From contig JAQIBO010000065.1 of assembly GCA_027859055.1 (NCBI GenBank), forward strand, positions 1 through 8,577: a stretch of 8,577 nucleotides of DNA, in the 5' to 3' direction. Shown here piece after piece: positions 1 to 5,362 of this stretch. The DNA comes from Spirochaeta sp. (lineage in GTDB: Bacteria; Spirochaetota; Spirochaetia; DSM-27196; Alkalispirochaetaceae). Under the pieces are notes generated by a model. It worked only from the letters and a program-made list of their open reading frames with translations, ran no database searches and had not been told where the DNA came from. Position 1 is the stretch's first letter. Each line of letters starts with the position of its first letter. Both the position numbers and the translations under genes were made by a program.

Positions 1-231
1 GGGGAGCAGAACAGCGGTGCGGACCAGATCAACCAGGCACTCATGCAGCTTGACCAGGTCGTCCAGCGCAACGCCTCCGCCTCGGAAGAGATGGCCTCCA
101 TGTCCGAGGAACTCAGCGGCCAGGCGGAACAGCTGCAGAACACGATGTCCTTCTTCAGGCTCGAATCCAGCGGAGGATCGAATGTGCGAAGACTCCCGGC
201 ACCCGAAGAGGAAGAAGCCGAAGAGGCGTGA
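1..231 (+). CDS. Methyl-accepting chemotaxis protein, C-terminal end (5' partial)
   Basis: The reading frame is open from base 1 and ends at TGA 229-231, leaving 76 residues. It matches the membrane-distal end of a chemotaxis receptor signalling domain: a long helix with the sequence NASASEEMASMSEELSGQAE, then 'LQNTMSFFRLE', the usual point where the returning four-helix-bundle strand stops. Receptors of this family pass ligand binding to the CheA/CheW array at the cell pole, and Gln/Glu residues on this helix are typical methylation-helix residues. After the helix comes a short Ser/Gly-rich and then Glu-rich tail (APEEEEAEEA) with no NWETF-like CheR/CheB tether. The sensor, membrane and HAMP parts lie outside the window, so ligand and topology cannot be stated. 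The last 50 bases overlap another frame starting at ATG 182. Confidence 0.9.
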   Translation, partial: GEQNSGADQINQALMQLDQVVQRNASASEEMASMSEELSGQAEQLQNTMSFFRLESSGGSNVRRLPAPEEEEAEEA

Positions 232-379
232 GGCGGCGGAAACGCACCGCGAGCCCGGGGCTGTGTGGGAACGTCAGTTCGACACCGCTCCGGACCTCAT
301 AGTCACGATGGACGACTCGTTCAACGATCCCCTCGACGATTTTGAACCGTACATGGTGGTTGGGGAGGAACCCGACTGA
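182..379 (+). pseudogene. DUF2281/antitoxin-type C-terminal tail lacking its normal N-terminus
   Basis: A frame distinct from the chemotaxis gene runs to TGA 377-379. Its last ~35 residues (WERQFDTAPDLIVTMDDSF, then NDPLDDFEPYM) fit the conserved end of DUF2281/Phd-like small antitoxins, whose consensus is roughly F-G-S-A-x-x-L-I-x-x-x-x-D-F-x-x-P-L-x-D-F-x-x-Y-M. Known antitoxins of this type neutralise a PIN toxin by wrapping such a tail over it. The N-terminal part expected of an intact gene is absent. From ATG 182 the product would begin with a Lys/Arg-rich stretch that is only the chemotaxis gene read in another frame, and no Shine-Dalgarno site precedes it. I infer a truncated remnant fused by deletion to the receptor's 3' end. 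A real 65-residue protein from ATG 182 cannot be excluded. No toxin gene follows. Confidence 0.45.
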
Positions 380-416
380 GGATTCCGCATCAAAACCGCT
401 GGGTTCAGGAGTTTGG

Positions 417-445
417 TTGCCCGACCATCCAAGTTCATGTATTAT
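417..445 (+). promoter_or_regulatory. Putative sigma-70-type promoter of the vapB-like gene
   Basis: TTGCCC at 417-422 (four of six matches to the -35 consensus) and TATTAT at 440-445 (five of six to the -10) are separated by exactly 17 bases. A start of transcription about seven bases downstream would fall on or next to the ATG at 452, and no Shine-Dalgarno sequence lies before that ATG. This suggests a leaderless or near-leaderless mRNA. Confidence 0.5.
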
Positions 446-451
446 TCATGC

Positions 452-739
452 ATGGCAACAAAGACAATTATGCTGGAATTGGATGCCTACGAACAACTGA
501 AACGCGCTAAGCGTTCACCTCGAGAGTCCTTTTCGTCGGTGGTGCGCCGTGCACGCTTCGATGAGGCACCACCCACCGTCACCAATCTCCTCACGTACAT
601 GGACACGGCTTCACAAAATGCAGACGAACTCGTGAGCGATACAGCGTTAGACGCGTTGGAAGCGGCACAACTGCCCTGGAACACGACTACCCGTTACTTA
701 CCCGAAATACGGACCATTTCAATCGGATTCCGGGATTGA
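452..739 (+). CDS. VapB-type antitoxin (PF02697-like) with an aberrant C-terminus
   Basis: Starting at ATG 452 gives 95 residues opening with MATKTIMLELDAYEQL, then KRSPRESFSSVVRRARFD. This is the hallmark head of the VAPB_antitox family (MATKTIxxxxxxYExLKxxKRxxESFSxVIRR), a DNA-binding antitoxin that represses its own operon and blocks a PIN ribonuclease. Resemblance to the family continues to about residue 73 ('DTALDALEAAQ'), where such proteins usually end just before vapC. The final 22 residues, from LPWNTTTRYLP on, do not look like an antitoxin. They are a frame-shifted reading of the 3' end of a vapC gene. I infer that a deletion removed the toxin's first ~100 codons and fused its end to vapB, so the antitoxin may still be made but has no partner here. 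Start chosen by family; an upstream ATG at 437 in the same frame is less likely. Confidence 0.75.
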   Translation: MATKTIMLELDAYEQLKRAKRSPRESFSSVVRRARFDEAPPTVTNLLTYMDTASQNADELVSDTALDALEAAQLPWNTTTRYLPEIRTISIGFRD

Positions 740-756
740 TCGTCACGACGTATTAG
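661..756 (+). pseudogene. vapC PIN-toxin remnant (C-terminal ~30 codons)
   Basis: In the frame offset from the antitoxin, bases 661-756 encode about 31 residues ending at TAG 754-756. They contain TALEHDYPLLTRNTDHFNRI followed by PGLIVTTY. This matches the end of VapC PIN-domain ribonucleases, where 'AxxALExxxPLxTRNxxHFxRIPGL' is conserved; the TRN-HF segment holds the last acidic-cluster Asp and the closing strand. There is no start codon, and the rest of the PIN fold with its other catalytic acids is missing, so it cannot be an active toxin. It overlaps the antitoxin reading frame, placing the deletion junction at roughly 655-672. Identification of the remnant is strong; the exact junction is not determined. 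Confidence 0.75.
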
Positions 757-771
757 AGACGTTTCACGTCT
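757..771. other. Small perfect hairpin between convergent genes
   Basis: AGACGT (757-762), loop TTC, ACGTCT (766-771). It sits directly after the vapC-remnant stop and downstream of the convergent LuxR gene's 3' end. Neither side has a T-run, so it is not a standard intrinsic terminator. The remainder of the 56-base gap up to 812 shows nothing recognisable. Confidence 0.3.
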
Positions 772-812
772 GGCCGACCGGTTGTCACTCTCCGCCGGAA
801 CCCTCTATAACC

Positions 813-2072
813 TTACGACCTAAAATCGATCGACCACGCGGTGGCGACCAGTTCCGTTCTGTTGTCGGCGCCAGTCTTTTCGTACAGGCTATGAACGTGG
901 GCTTTCACCGTTCGCTCGGTGATACCGAGGCGGCTGGCAATCTCCTTGAGGGTTTGTCCGGTCAGCAGCTCACGGTAGACCTCGATTTCCCGCTCCGACA
1001 GGCCGTAATTGCACTGGAGCGCCCGGTCGTCCGGGGGACGGTGCAGGAACGCCACGTACCCGAGGAAATCACCAAAGCGGTCACTCACCGGACGACCGAG
1101 AATCAGCACCTGTCCGTCTCTGGAACGGTGCACCACTTGAAACGCCCCATCACCCTGATCGAGTCCGCGTACCGCGGGACGATCATTCTTCACCCATCGC
1201 CCAATCGCCGGAACGGTGGCAACCAGCGCGCCGTCCATCAGGGACGGCGCCCCAAGGATCGCCGCAGCCTCGCGGTTGTGGTAGGTCACCGAGCCGGTGG
1301 TATCTATCAGCACAATCCCCTGGGTCACTGAATCAAACGCCTCCTCTACAATCTGTTCCGGGCTGAGGTCCAGGAGATTGTACCGCTGAACCGCCACGTA
1401 CATTCCCACAATCCACGGGACCGCGAGAATCGGCGTCAGACTGGGAACCTCCCACGGTAACACCCGCGGGAGTACAAGAAATTCACCCCACTGCAGCATG
1501 GTGGAAACGGCGATACCCGTCAGCACCGTCACCGCCTGTCGCCGTTCCCGGATTGACCAGGTTCTTCGATAGAAGCGCACCAGGAGAAGGACGGTCAGCC
1601 CCATCACCGTCAGGCCATAGCCGGCATAAGAGATTATCCAGAAGGGATCAATCTGCGGCTCAAAAACCCACCACAAACCCGGTGCGTAGTGGTACCCGCC
1701 AAACGGGACGTTGTATCCCAGGAGAGACGCAAGATAAAACGCGAGCGGCGGTACGTATACCAGAACCCGCATCCGGGACGGCATCCGATGACGCAGGGAC
1801 AACCGATAGGCGAAATCGAGGGTGGCGGGATAGAAGAGAAACAAACCAGCGATGGAAATGAGGAAAAACACCCGAAACGCCGGTGCGTTTGGAGCCTGGA
1901 ACGTGAACACCGCAAAGAGCGAAAAGATCGCCATTGCCGCAAGGCACACCGACAGGAGCGCCCGGTCATCCGTGCGCGGCCGCGTCCGTACCACTCTCGC
2001 CAGCAGAAAGAACTCCGAGACGGCGGCGGCGGTAACCGCGGCGGTAATCAGGTGCGCGATCAAAAACCCCAT
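813..2072 (-). CDS. Membrane-anchored 7TM-PAS-LuxR transcriptional regulator
   Basis: A 419-residue one-component regulator. Residues ~4-230 hold seven hydrophobic segments (about 4-27, 38-58, 66-88, 101-120, 143-167, 178-198, 209-229), resembling the N-terminal 7TM sensor found on some histidine kinases. Residues ~240-345 look like a PAS domain (AFDSVTQGIVLIDTTGSVTY, NREAAAILG). Residues ~357-412 are a LuxR/GerE helix-turn-helix: LSEREIEVYRELLTGQTLKE, IASRLGITERTVKAHVHSLY, EKTGADNRTEL. There is no kinase or receiver domain, so the predicted signal path is membrane sensor, PAS, DNA binding in one chain, acting from the inner membrane. The ligand is unknown. It starts at ATG 2070-2072, 11 bases downstream of a perfect TATAAT, with only a weak GAG as ribosome site. 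It follows the DUF4143 ATPase on the same strand after an 81-base gap but seems to have its own promoter, and converges with the vapBC remnant. Confidence 0.88.
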   Translation of the reverse strand: MGFLIAHLITAAVTAAAVSEFFLLARVVRTRPRTDDRALLSVCLAAMAIFSLFAVFTFQAPNAPAFRVFFLISIAGLFLFYPATLDFAYRLSLRHRMPSRMRVLVYVPPLAFYLASLLGYNVPFGGYHYAPGLWWVFEPQIDPFWIISYAGYGLTVMGLTVLLLVRFYRRTWSIRERRQAVTVLTGIAVSTMLQWGEFLVLPRVLPWEVPSLTPILAVPWIVGMYVAVQRYNLLDLSPEQIVEEAFDSVTQGIVLIDTTGSVTYHNREAAAILGAPSLMDGALVATVPAIGRWVKNDRPAVRGLDQGDGAFQVVHRSRDGQVLILGRPVSDRFGDFLGYVAFLHRPPDDRALQCNYGLSEREIEVYRELLTGQTLKEIASRLGITERTVKAHVHSLYEKTGADNRTELVATAWSIDFRS

Positions 2073-2083
2073 CGGATAGCTCT

Positions 2084-2089
2084 ATTATA
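2084..2089 (-). promoter_or_regulatory. -10 box (TATAAT) of the LuxR-type regulator
   Basis: Read on the minus strand this is a perfect TATAAT, 11 bases upstream of the ATG, so the leader would be only a few bases long. No good -35 is visible at 16-18 bases; that position is occupied by an A/T-rich palindrome, which suggests activator dependence. Confidence 0.5.
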
Positions 2090-2095
2090 CCCCAA

Positions 2096-2109
2096 AAAAA
2101 GCGCTTTTT
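2096..2109. promoter_or_regulatory. 14-bp perfect palindrome in the LuxR promoter
   Basis: AAAAAGCGCTTTTT is fully self-complementary and lies between the -10 and the expected -35 of the regulator's promoter. It has no loop, so it is a poor RNA terminator and a better candidate for a protein-binding site, possibly for autoregulation. It could equally be a chance A/T-rich dyad. Confidence 0.35.
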
Positions 2110-2153
2110 GTGTCCTGACTGTACCAAAGGAACGCAGATGGGGTTCACCGGTA

Positions 2154-3377
2154 TCAGGGCAATTGCGACAAGAATGTGCGAGCCGGCACGATAACCGGTT
2201 TGTTCCGAGAAAAGCAGTCGGCATCAAGCCACGCCGCGTCCTTCGTCACCTGGAACGCGTGTTTCGCGCCGGTGATTTCCTGAAAGTACGGAAGCGCCGC
2301 GCTCACGGAACGCTGCGCCGACTGTTTGGTCTCCACAAGGAACCACGGATCGTCATCGCGGGTGACGAGAAAATCGACCTCCCGCTTCGCTTTGTCGCGA
2401 AGATAGAAAAGCTCAAACGTGCCGAGTCCAATATCGGTCCACCAGTGCGTCGCCTTCAGGAGGTGTGAAGCCACCATATTCTCGTACCGCGCTCCAGGGT
2501 CGGAAATGCCGCTCCAGTCCCAGAGATACACTTTCGGCTGTTTTCGCAACGATTTGGGGACGTTCCTGAACCACGGACGAATCGTAAACGAGTGATAGAG
2601 GGCACCGAGGATCGCCGTCCACCTCCGAGCGGTGTCGACCGCAATGTTGGTATCGTTTGCAAGGCTTGAGTAGTTGAGAAGAGCCCCCGCTCGGTCCTCC
2701 AGGAGTTTTCCCAGGACCTCGATCTGCCCGACCTCTTCTACTCGTGTCAAATCTCGTACATCCTCGCGAAACAGAAGTTCCGTCCTTGTACGGCGCCAAC
2801 GATTATGAAAACGAGTGTCTCCTCTGAGAAACGGTTCAGGAAATCCTCCGAACGCGTACAGATCGTCCCAGATATCGTCATCGATACGCGCCGGCGGTTC
2901 CGTCAGAGACGTACCGATTTCTTCTACCGGAACGGGCGTACGTGCAAGCTCGCCGACCGTAATCGGGTGCATCCGGTAATGAAAGTAGCGCCCCATGAGG
3001 CTATCTCCGCTCCGGCGAAAAAAACCCAGCCGGGAACTGCCGGTGACGATCGTTCTGGTCTGGTCACCGTAGACGTCGTAATACCCCTTCAGAAATGTTC
3101 TCCATGACCGGTACTTGTGCAATTCATCAAATACGACTGAGAGCGGGTTGTCACCCAGAACCGCCAATTCCAGGTCTTCGGCGACCGCGTCGGGACCGCG
3201 GGTAATCAACTGCCGATCGCCTTGCCGATCCCACGTGTAGTACGTGTGTTCTCCAGCGGCGGTTCGGGATGATGTGGTCTTACCCACCTGCCGCGGTCCG
3301 GAAACGACCGCTATCTGCCGATTCGTCTTGAGATGTTCCCGAAGAAGCGTTTCATAAATGCGGTCCACGTCCCGCAT
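2154..3377 (-). CDS. AAA/DUF4143-family ATPase
   Basis: A complete 407-residue protein of the AAA_14-DUF4143 type, widespread in anaerobes and often present in several copies; no physiological role is firmly established. Walker A is GPRQVGKTT (residues 27-35), Walker B is LSVVFDEL (79-86), and the sensor-type strand is TIVTGSSRLGFF (109-120). The family's FGGFPEPF motif is at 176-183. Residues ~230-300 are a helical part with a winged-helix look. The C-terminal region (~325-400) carries REVDFLV and, about ten residues later, FLVETK, a pattern like the PD-(D/E)XK nuclease fold found at the end of this family, with Thr in the usual hydrophobic position between E and K. Start is ATG 3375-3377; only a weak ribosome site precedes it. 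A 10-bp-arm inverted repeat lies 28 bases upstream. Length is normal and no frame damage is seen. Confidence 0.9.
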   Translation of the reverse strand: MRDVDRIYETLLREHLKTNRQIAVVSGPRQVGKTTSSRTAAGEHTYYTWDRQGDRQLITRGPDAVAEDLELAVLGDNPLSVVFDELHKYRSWRTFLKGYYDVYGDQTRTIVTGSSRLGFFRRSGDSLMGRYFHYRMHPITVGELARTPVPVEEIGTSLTEPPARIDDDIWDDLYAFGGFPEPFLRGDTRFHNRWRRTRTELLFREDVRDLTRVEEVGQIEVLGKLLEDRAGALLNYSSLANDTNIAVDTARRWTAILGALYHSFTIRPWFRNVPKSLRKQPKVYLWDWSGISDPGARYENMVASHLLKATHWWTDIGLGTFELFYLRDKAKREVDFLVTRDDDPWFLVETKQSAQRSVSAALPYFQEITGAKHAFQVTKDAAWLDADCFSRNKPVIVPARTFLSQLP

Positions 3378-3404
3378 TCTATTGCATCGAGAGCTCTACC
3401 GCAA

Positions 3405-3436
3405 GGACCAATTTACGGTATATAAGAAATTGGTCC
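3405..3436. promoter_or_regulatory. Inverted repeat with 10-bp perfect arms upstream of the DUF4143 gene
   Basis: GGACCAATTT (3405-3414) and AAATTGGTCC (3427-3436) are exact reverse complements around a 12-base spacer ACGGTATATAAG. On the minus strand the spacer reads as an A/T-rich TTATAT that could be the -10 of the DUF4143 gene, placing the arms like an operator around the promoter. A second overlapping dyad, ACGGTA (3415-3420) with TACCGT (3438-3443), shares bases with it, so in RNA the two hairpins would exclude each other. Confidence 0.6.
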
Positions 3437-3617
3437 GTACCGTTTTACGAACGTACTCATAATGGTGTGCTATCGCTCCTTCCATGACCGCACACAGGCG
3501 GGGACCAGAAATCTCCGTCTTTCGCCCGGCCACCAAAACGGGGCGCATCGTAGCGGGTATACCGTATGACGAATGAGGCCGGGGTATTTTGTGCGTTTTC
3601 GCCAGGACCCGCCCCAT

Positions 3618-3635
3618 ATTGTACTAAAGTACAAT
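3618..3635. promoter_or_regulatory. 18-bp operator-like dyad upstream of the OMP gene
   Basis: ATTGTACT, two bases AA, AGTACAAT: perfect 8-bp arms with a 2-bp centre, 61 bases before ATG 3697. A third half-site-like GTACAAT recurs at 3658-3664, overlapping the proposed -10. The form suits a dimeric repressor or activator. I cannot match it to a named regulator's consensus. Confidence 0.5.
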
Positions 3636-3696
3636 AGCGACATCGTGGGAGTCGGCGGTACAATTAGCCTACTCCGATAGAAAAAGAGTGGTTTGA

Positions 3697-5232
3697 ATGG
3701 TGAAGTCAACTACCAAACGACACCGTGGTACTGCGATTTTCTCAGTTCTGTTGATTCTGACTGCTCCCCTTACGGCACAGGATGCCCCGGAATCGACTCC
3801 TGAGACTGACGACCGCGTCGTTGCCGGGGACCGCGTGGCGGTCCTGCCCCTGTGGTACCAGGAGGAGATCACCGTTGGTGAAAACCTGAGCGCCACCGTC
3901 CAGGAGACGATCCAGTTTCTCCTCCGTTTTCTCCCTAACTACGAACTCGTCGAGAGCACAACCTACCCCACCGGCCAGAGCGCTCTGTCCTCGTTTGGCG
4001 CGGAAAACAACCTCGACACGATCATCTTCGGACGGATCAACCGCGAAGACCGGGAGTATACCGTCTCCCTCCTCCTCTACGACATCGCCACCGATCAGAT
4101 CGTTGAAGTCAAGCAGGACGTCGCCTTCTCCATGCTCGAAATCTTTGACCTCACCGACCGCCTCTCCCTGGAGATCCTCGAGAGTTACATCGGCCGGCCG
4201 CTGGTCTTCGGTACGCTGAGCTTCCAACCCGACGGCGAACCGCCGGAGCGCTACCGCGTCTACATCAACGATATCCCCGTCGGTGAAAACATCACCCGCT
4301 TCGACCGCTTCCTCGCCGGCCACTACTCTATCCGGGTGGACCAGGTAGTGAGCGAATACAACGTGGAGACGATCTTCGATGACGGCATCGACGTAACCGA
4401 AGGAGAGACAACGACCGTTTCGTTCTCGCGGATCGACGTCGGGGAGTGCCTCGTTACCGTCAACGGACCGGACGTACCGGTTACCCTCCGCGCCGGCGAC
4501 ATAGAACTCACCGTGACCAACGGCGACCGCATCGTCCTCTCCCTCGGGGAATACGAGTTTGCCGCAAGCCAGCCGGACTACCGCGGCGCAGCGTACCCTC
4601 TGGACCCGGTAACTATCACCATAGACCCCGGAACGGAGAACACCCTCACCGTATCAACCGTAGAACTCGGCCGGGGTTTCAACGTCGTTCCTCGGGAGCG
4701 CGGCGGGCCCGACTCGGCCGCCCCGTCGGAGATTCCCAACGGCGGTGAGTACGCCGTATTCCTGGATGGAGACCCGTTGGAGGACGGCGCGGTGGACGTC
4801 TTACCGTTGGACACCTACACCGTCACCGTGGAGCAGGTTCTCGACGGCGGCGCCTACACCGTTCTCGACACCACCCTCGCCAACGATGTCGATGAACAGA
4901 CACCGGTCGAGTTTCCCCTCTTTGCCTCGCCGGAGCAGTTGGTGTCATACCGGGACAACCAGGAGCCGGACCTGTCCGTCGTGCTACAGGGACTCGACGG
5001 CACCTACATGCAAGTCGGTATCCGCTACGAGGCGTTCCAGCGCAGGGTCGGGGCGAGCGTTCTCGGGGGCTTTTACACCTACGAGGGCGACTTCCACACC
5101 ACCGGAAAGGTGAAACTGCACTGGCTTTCTCGCGGCGGCGGATCGCCATGGACACCGGAGTTCGGCGCAATCGGCATGATCGACCTCGGCCCCGACGACC
5201 CGGTGATATCCGTCGGCCCCACGCCGGGGTGA
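3697..5232 (+). CDS. Outer-membrane protein, CsgG/FlgO-like N-terminus plus beta-barrel (frameshifted)
   Basis: As read, 511 residues. A signal peptide occupies ~1-27 (KRHR, then FSVLLILTAPLTAQ). Residues ~45-165 (RVAVLPLWYQEE, ATVQETIQFLLRFLPNYELV, IIFGRINREDREYTVSLLLY) resemble the CsgG/FlgO/TolB-N type periplasmic fold. Residues ~168-245 are PEGA-like (VYINDIPVG, HYSIRV), followed by further beta-rich repeats. From ~425 there are amphipathic strands (YMQVGIRYEAF, RVGASVLGGFYTYEG, GKVKLHWL) typical of a small outer-membrane barrel. The frame then stops at TGA 5230-5232 without the aromatic terminal residue such proteins need. The missing strands are found in another frame up to 5351, so the gene appears to have lost one base around 5217-5220; corrected length would be 551 residues. 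It is followed 11 bases after the true stop by a lipoprotein gene. Function unknown; role in the envelope is inferred. Confidence 0.8.
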   Translation: MVKSTTKRHRGTAIFSVLLILTAPLTAQDAPESTPETDDRVVAGDRVAVLPLWYQEEITVGENLSATVQETIQFLLRFLPNYELVESTTYPTGQSALSSFGAENNLDTIIFGRINREDREYTVSLLLYDIATDQIVEVKQDVAFSMLEIFDLTDRLSLEILESYIGRPLVFGTLSFQPDGEPPERYRVYINDIPVGENITRFDRFLAGHYSIRVDQVVSEYNVETIFDDGIDVTEGETTTVSFSRIDVGECLVTVNGPDVPVTLRAGDIELTVTNGDRIVLSLGEYEFAASQPDYRGAAYPLDPVTITIDPGTENTLTVSTVELGRGFNVVPRERGGPDSAAPSEIPNGGEYAVFLDGDPLEDGAVDVLPLDTYTVTVEQVLDGGAYTVLDTTLANDVDEQTPVEFPLFASPEQLVSYRDNQEPDLSVVLQGLDGTYMQVGIRYEAFQRRVGASVLGGFYTYEGDFHTTGKVKLHWLSRGGGSPWTPEFGAIGMIDLGPDDPVISVGPTPG

Positions 5233-5351
5233 GCTGGAATCTCGGCACCCCCGTACTGGAGAGCATCTTCATAGAAAACGAATTGCGCTACGGGATCGGC
5301 AGGGATTTCCTACTGATGTACTTCTTCGGATTCGGGGTACGGCTGTTTTGA
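5221..5351 (+). pseudogene. Out-of-frame C-terminal strands of the upstream outer-membrane protein
   Basis: Read in the frame ending at TGA 5349-5351, these bases encode AGVSWNLGTPVLESIFIENE, then LRYGIGRDFLLMYFFGFGVRLF. These are two or three alternating amphipathic strands ending in Phe, the classic C-terminal signal for outer-membrane insertion by BAM. One extra C in the CCCC run at 5217-5220 would join the upstream frame seamlessly (…VGP-H-AGVSWNL…). The strong ribosome site of the next gene starts on the last base of this stop codon, confirming that the ancestral gene ended here. Whether this is a genuine mutation, a sequencing error or a slippage switch cannot be told from one sequence. 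Confidence 0.8.
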
Positions 5352-5358
5352 GGAGGAG
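5351..5358 (+). promoter_or_regulatory. Strong Shine-Dalgarno site of the lipoprotein gene
   Basis: AGGAGGAG, four bases before ATG 5363. It overlaps the final base of the outer-membrane protein's TGA (5349-5351). It decides the start at 5363 over the in-frame TTG at 5348 and implies translational coupling of the two genes. Confidence 0.85.
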
Positions 5359-5362
5359 TGGT

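Larger units (their letters stand above)
3378..3696. other. Divergent intergenic region with two dyads
   Basis: These 319 bases separate the leftward DUF4143 gene from the rightward outer-membrane protein gene and must hold both promoters. Besides the dyads at 3405-3436 and 3618-3635, listed separately, there is a TACAAT at 3659-3664 that could serve as a -10 for the rightward gene, with no good -35. A ribosome-like AAGAG lies at 3684-3688, before ATG 3697. Short open frames on the minus strand resemble no family I know and have no ribosome site, so I do not call them genes. Confidence 0.6.

Noticed and set aside
2094..2109. Intrinsic terminator for the DUF4143 gene
   Set aside because: The A/T palindrome has no loop and a weak stem, and it sits within the next gene's promoter, so a DNA-level site is more plausible.
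1689..2468. 259-codon plus-strand open frame
   Set aside because: It spans the start of the LuxR gene, the intergenic promoter and the end of the DUF4143 gene on the opposite strand. The product is Arg/Lys-rich with no recognisable domain and no ribosome site. It is a shadow frame.
3396..3709. Three overlapping short minus-strand frames in the divergent intergenic region
   Set aside because: They overlap each other in different frames, cross the dyads, lack ribosome sites and resemble no family I know.
3742..4323. 193-codon minus-strand open frame
   Set aside because: It lies wholly inside the outer-membrane protein gene; its composition mirrors the GC-rich codons of the real frame.
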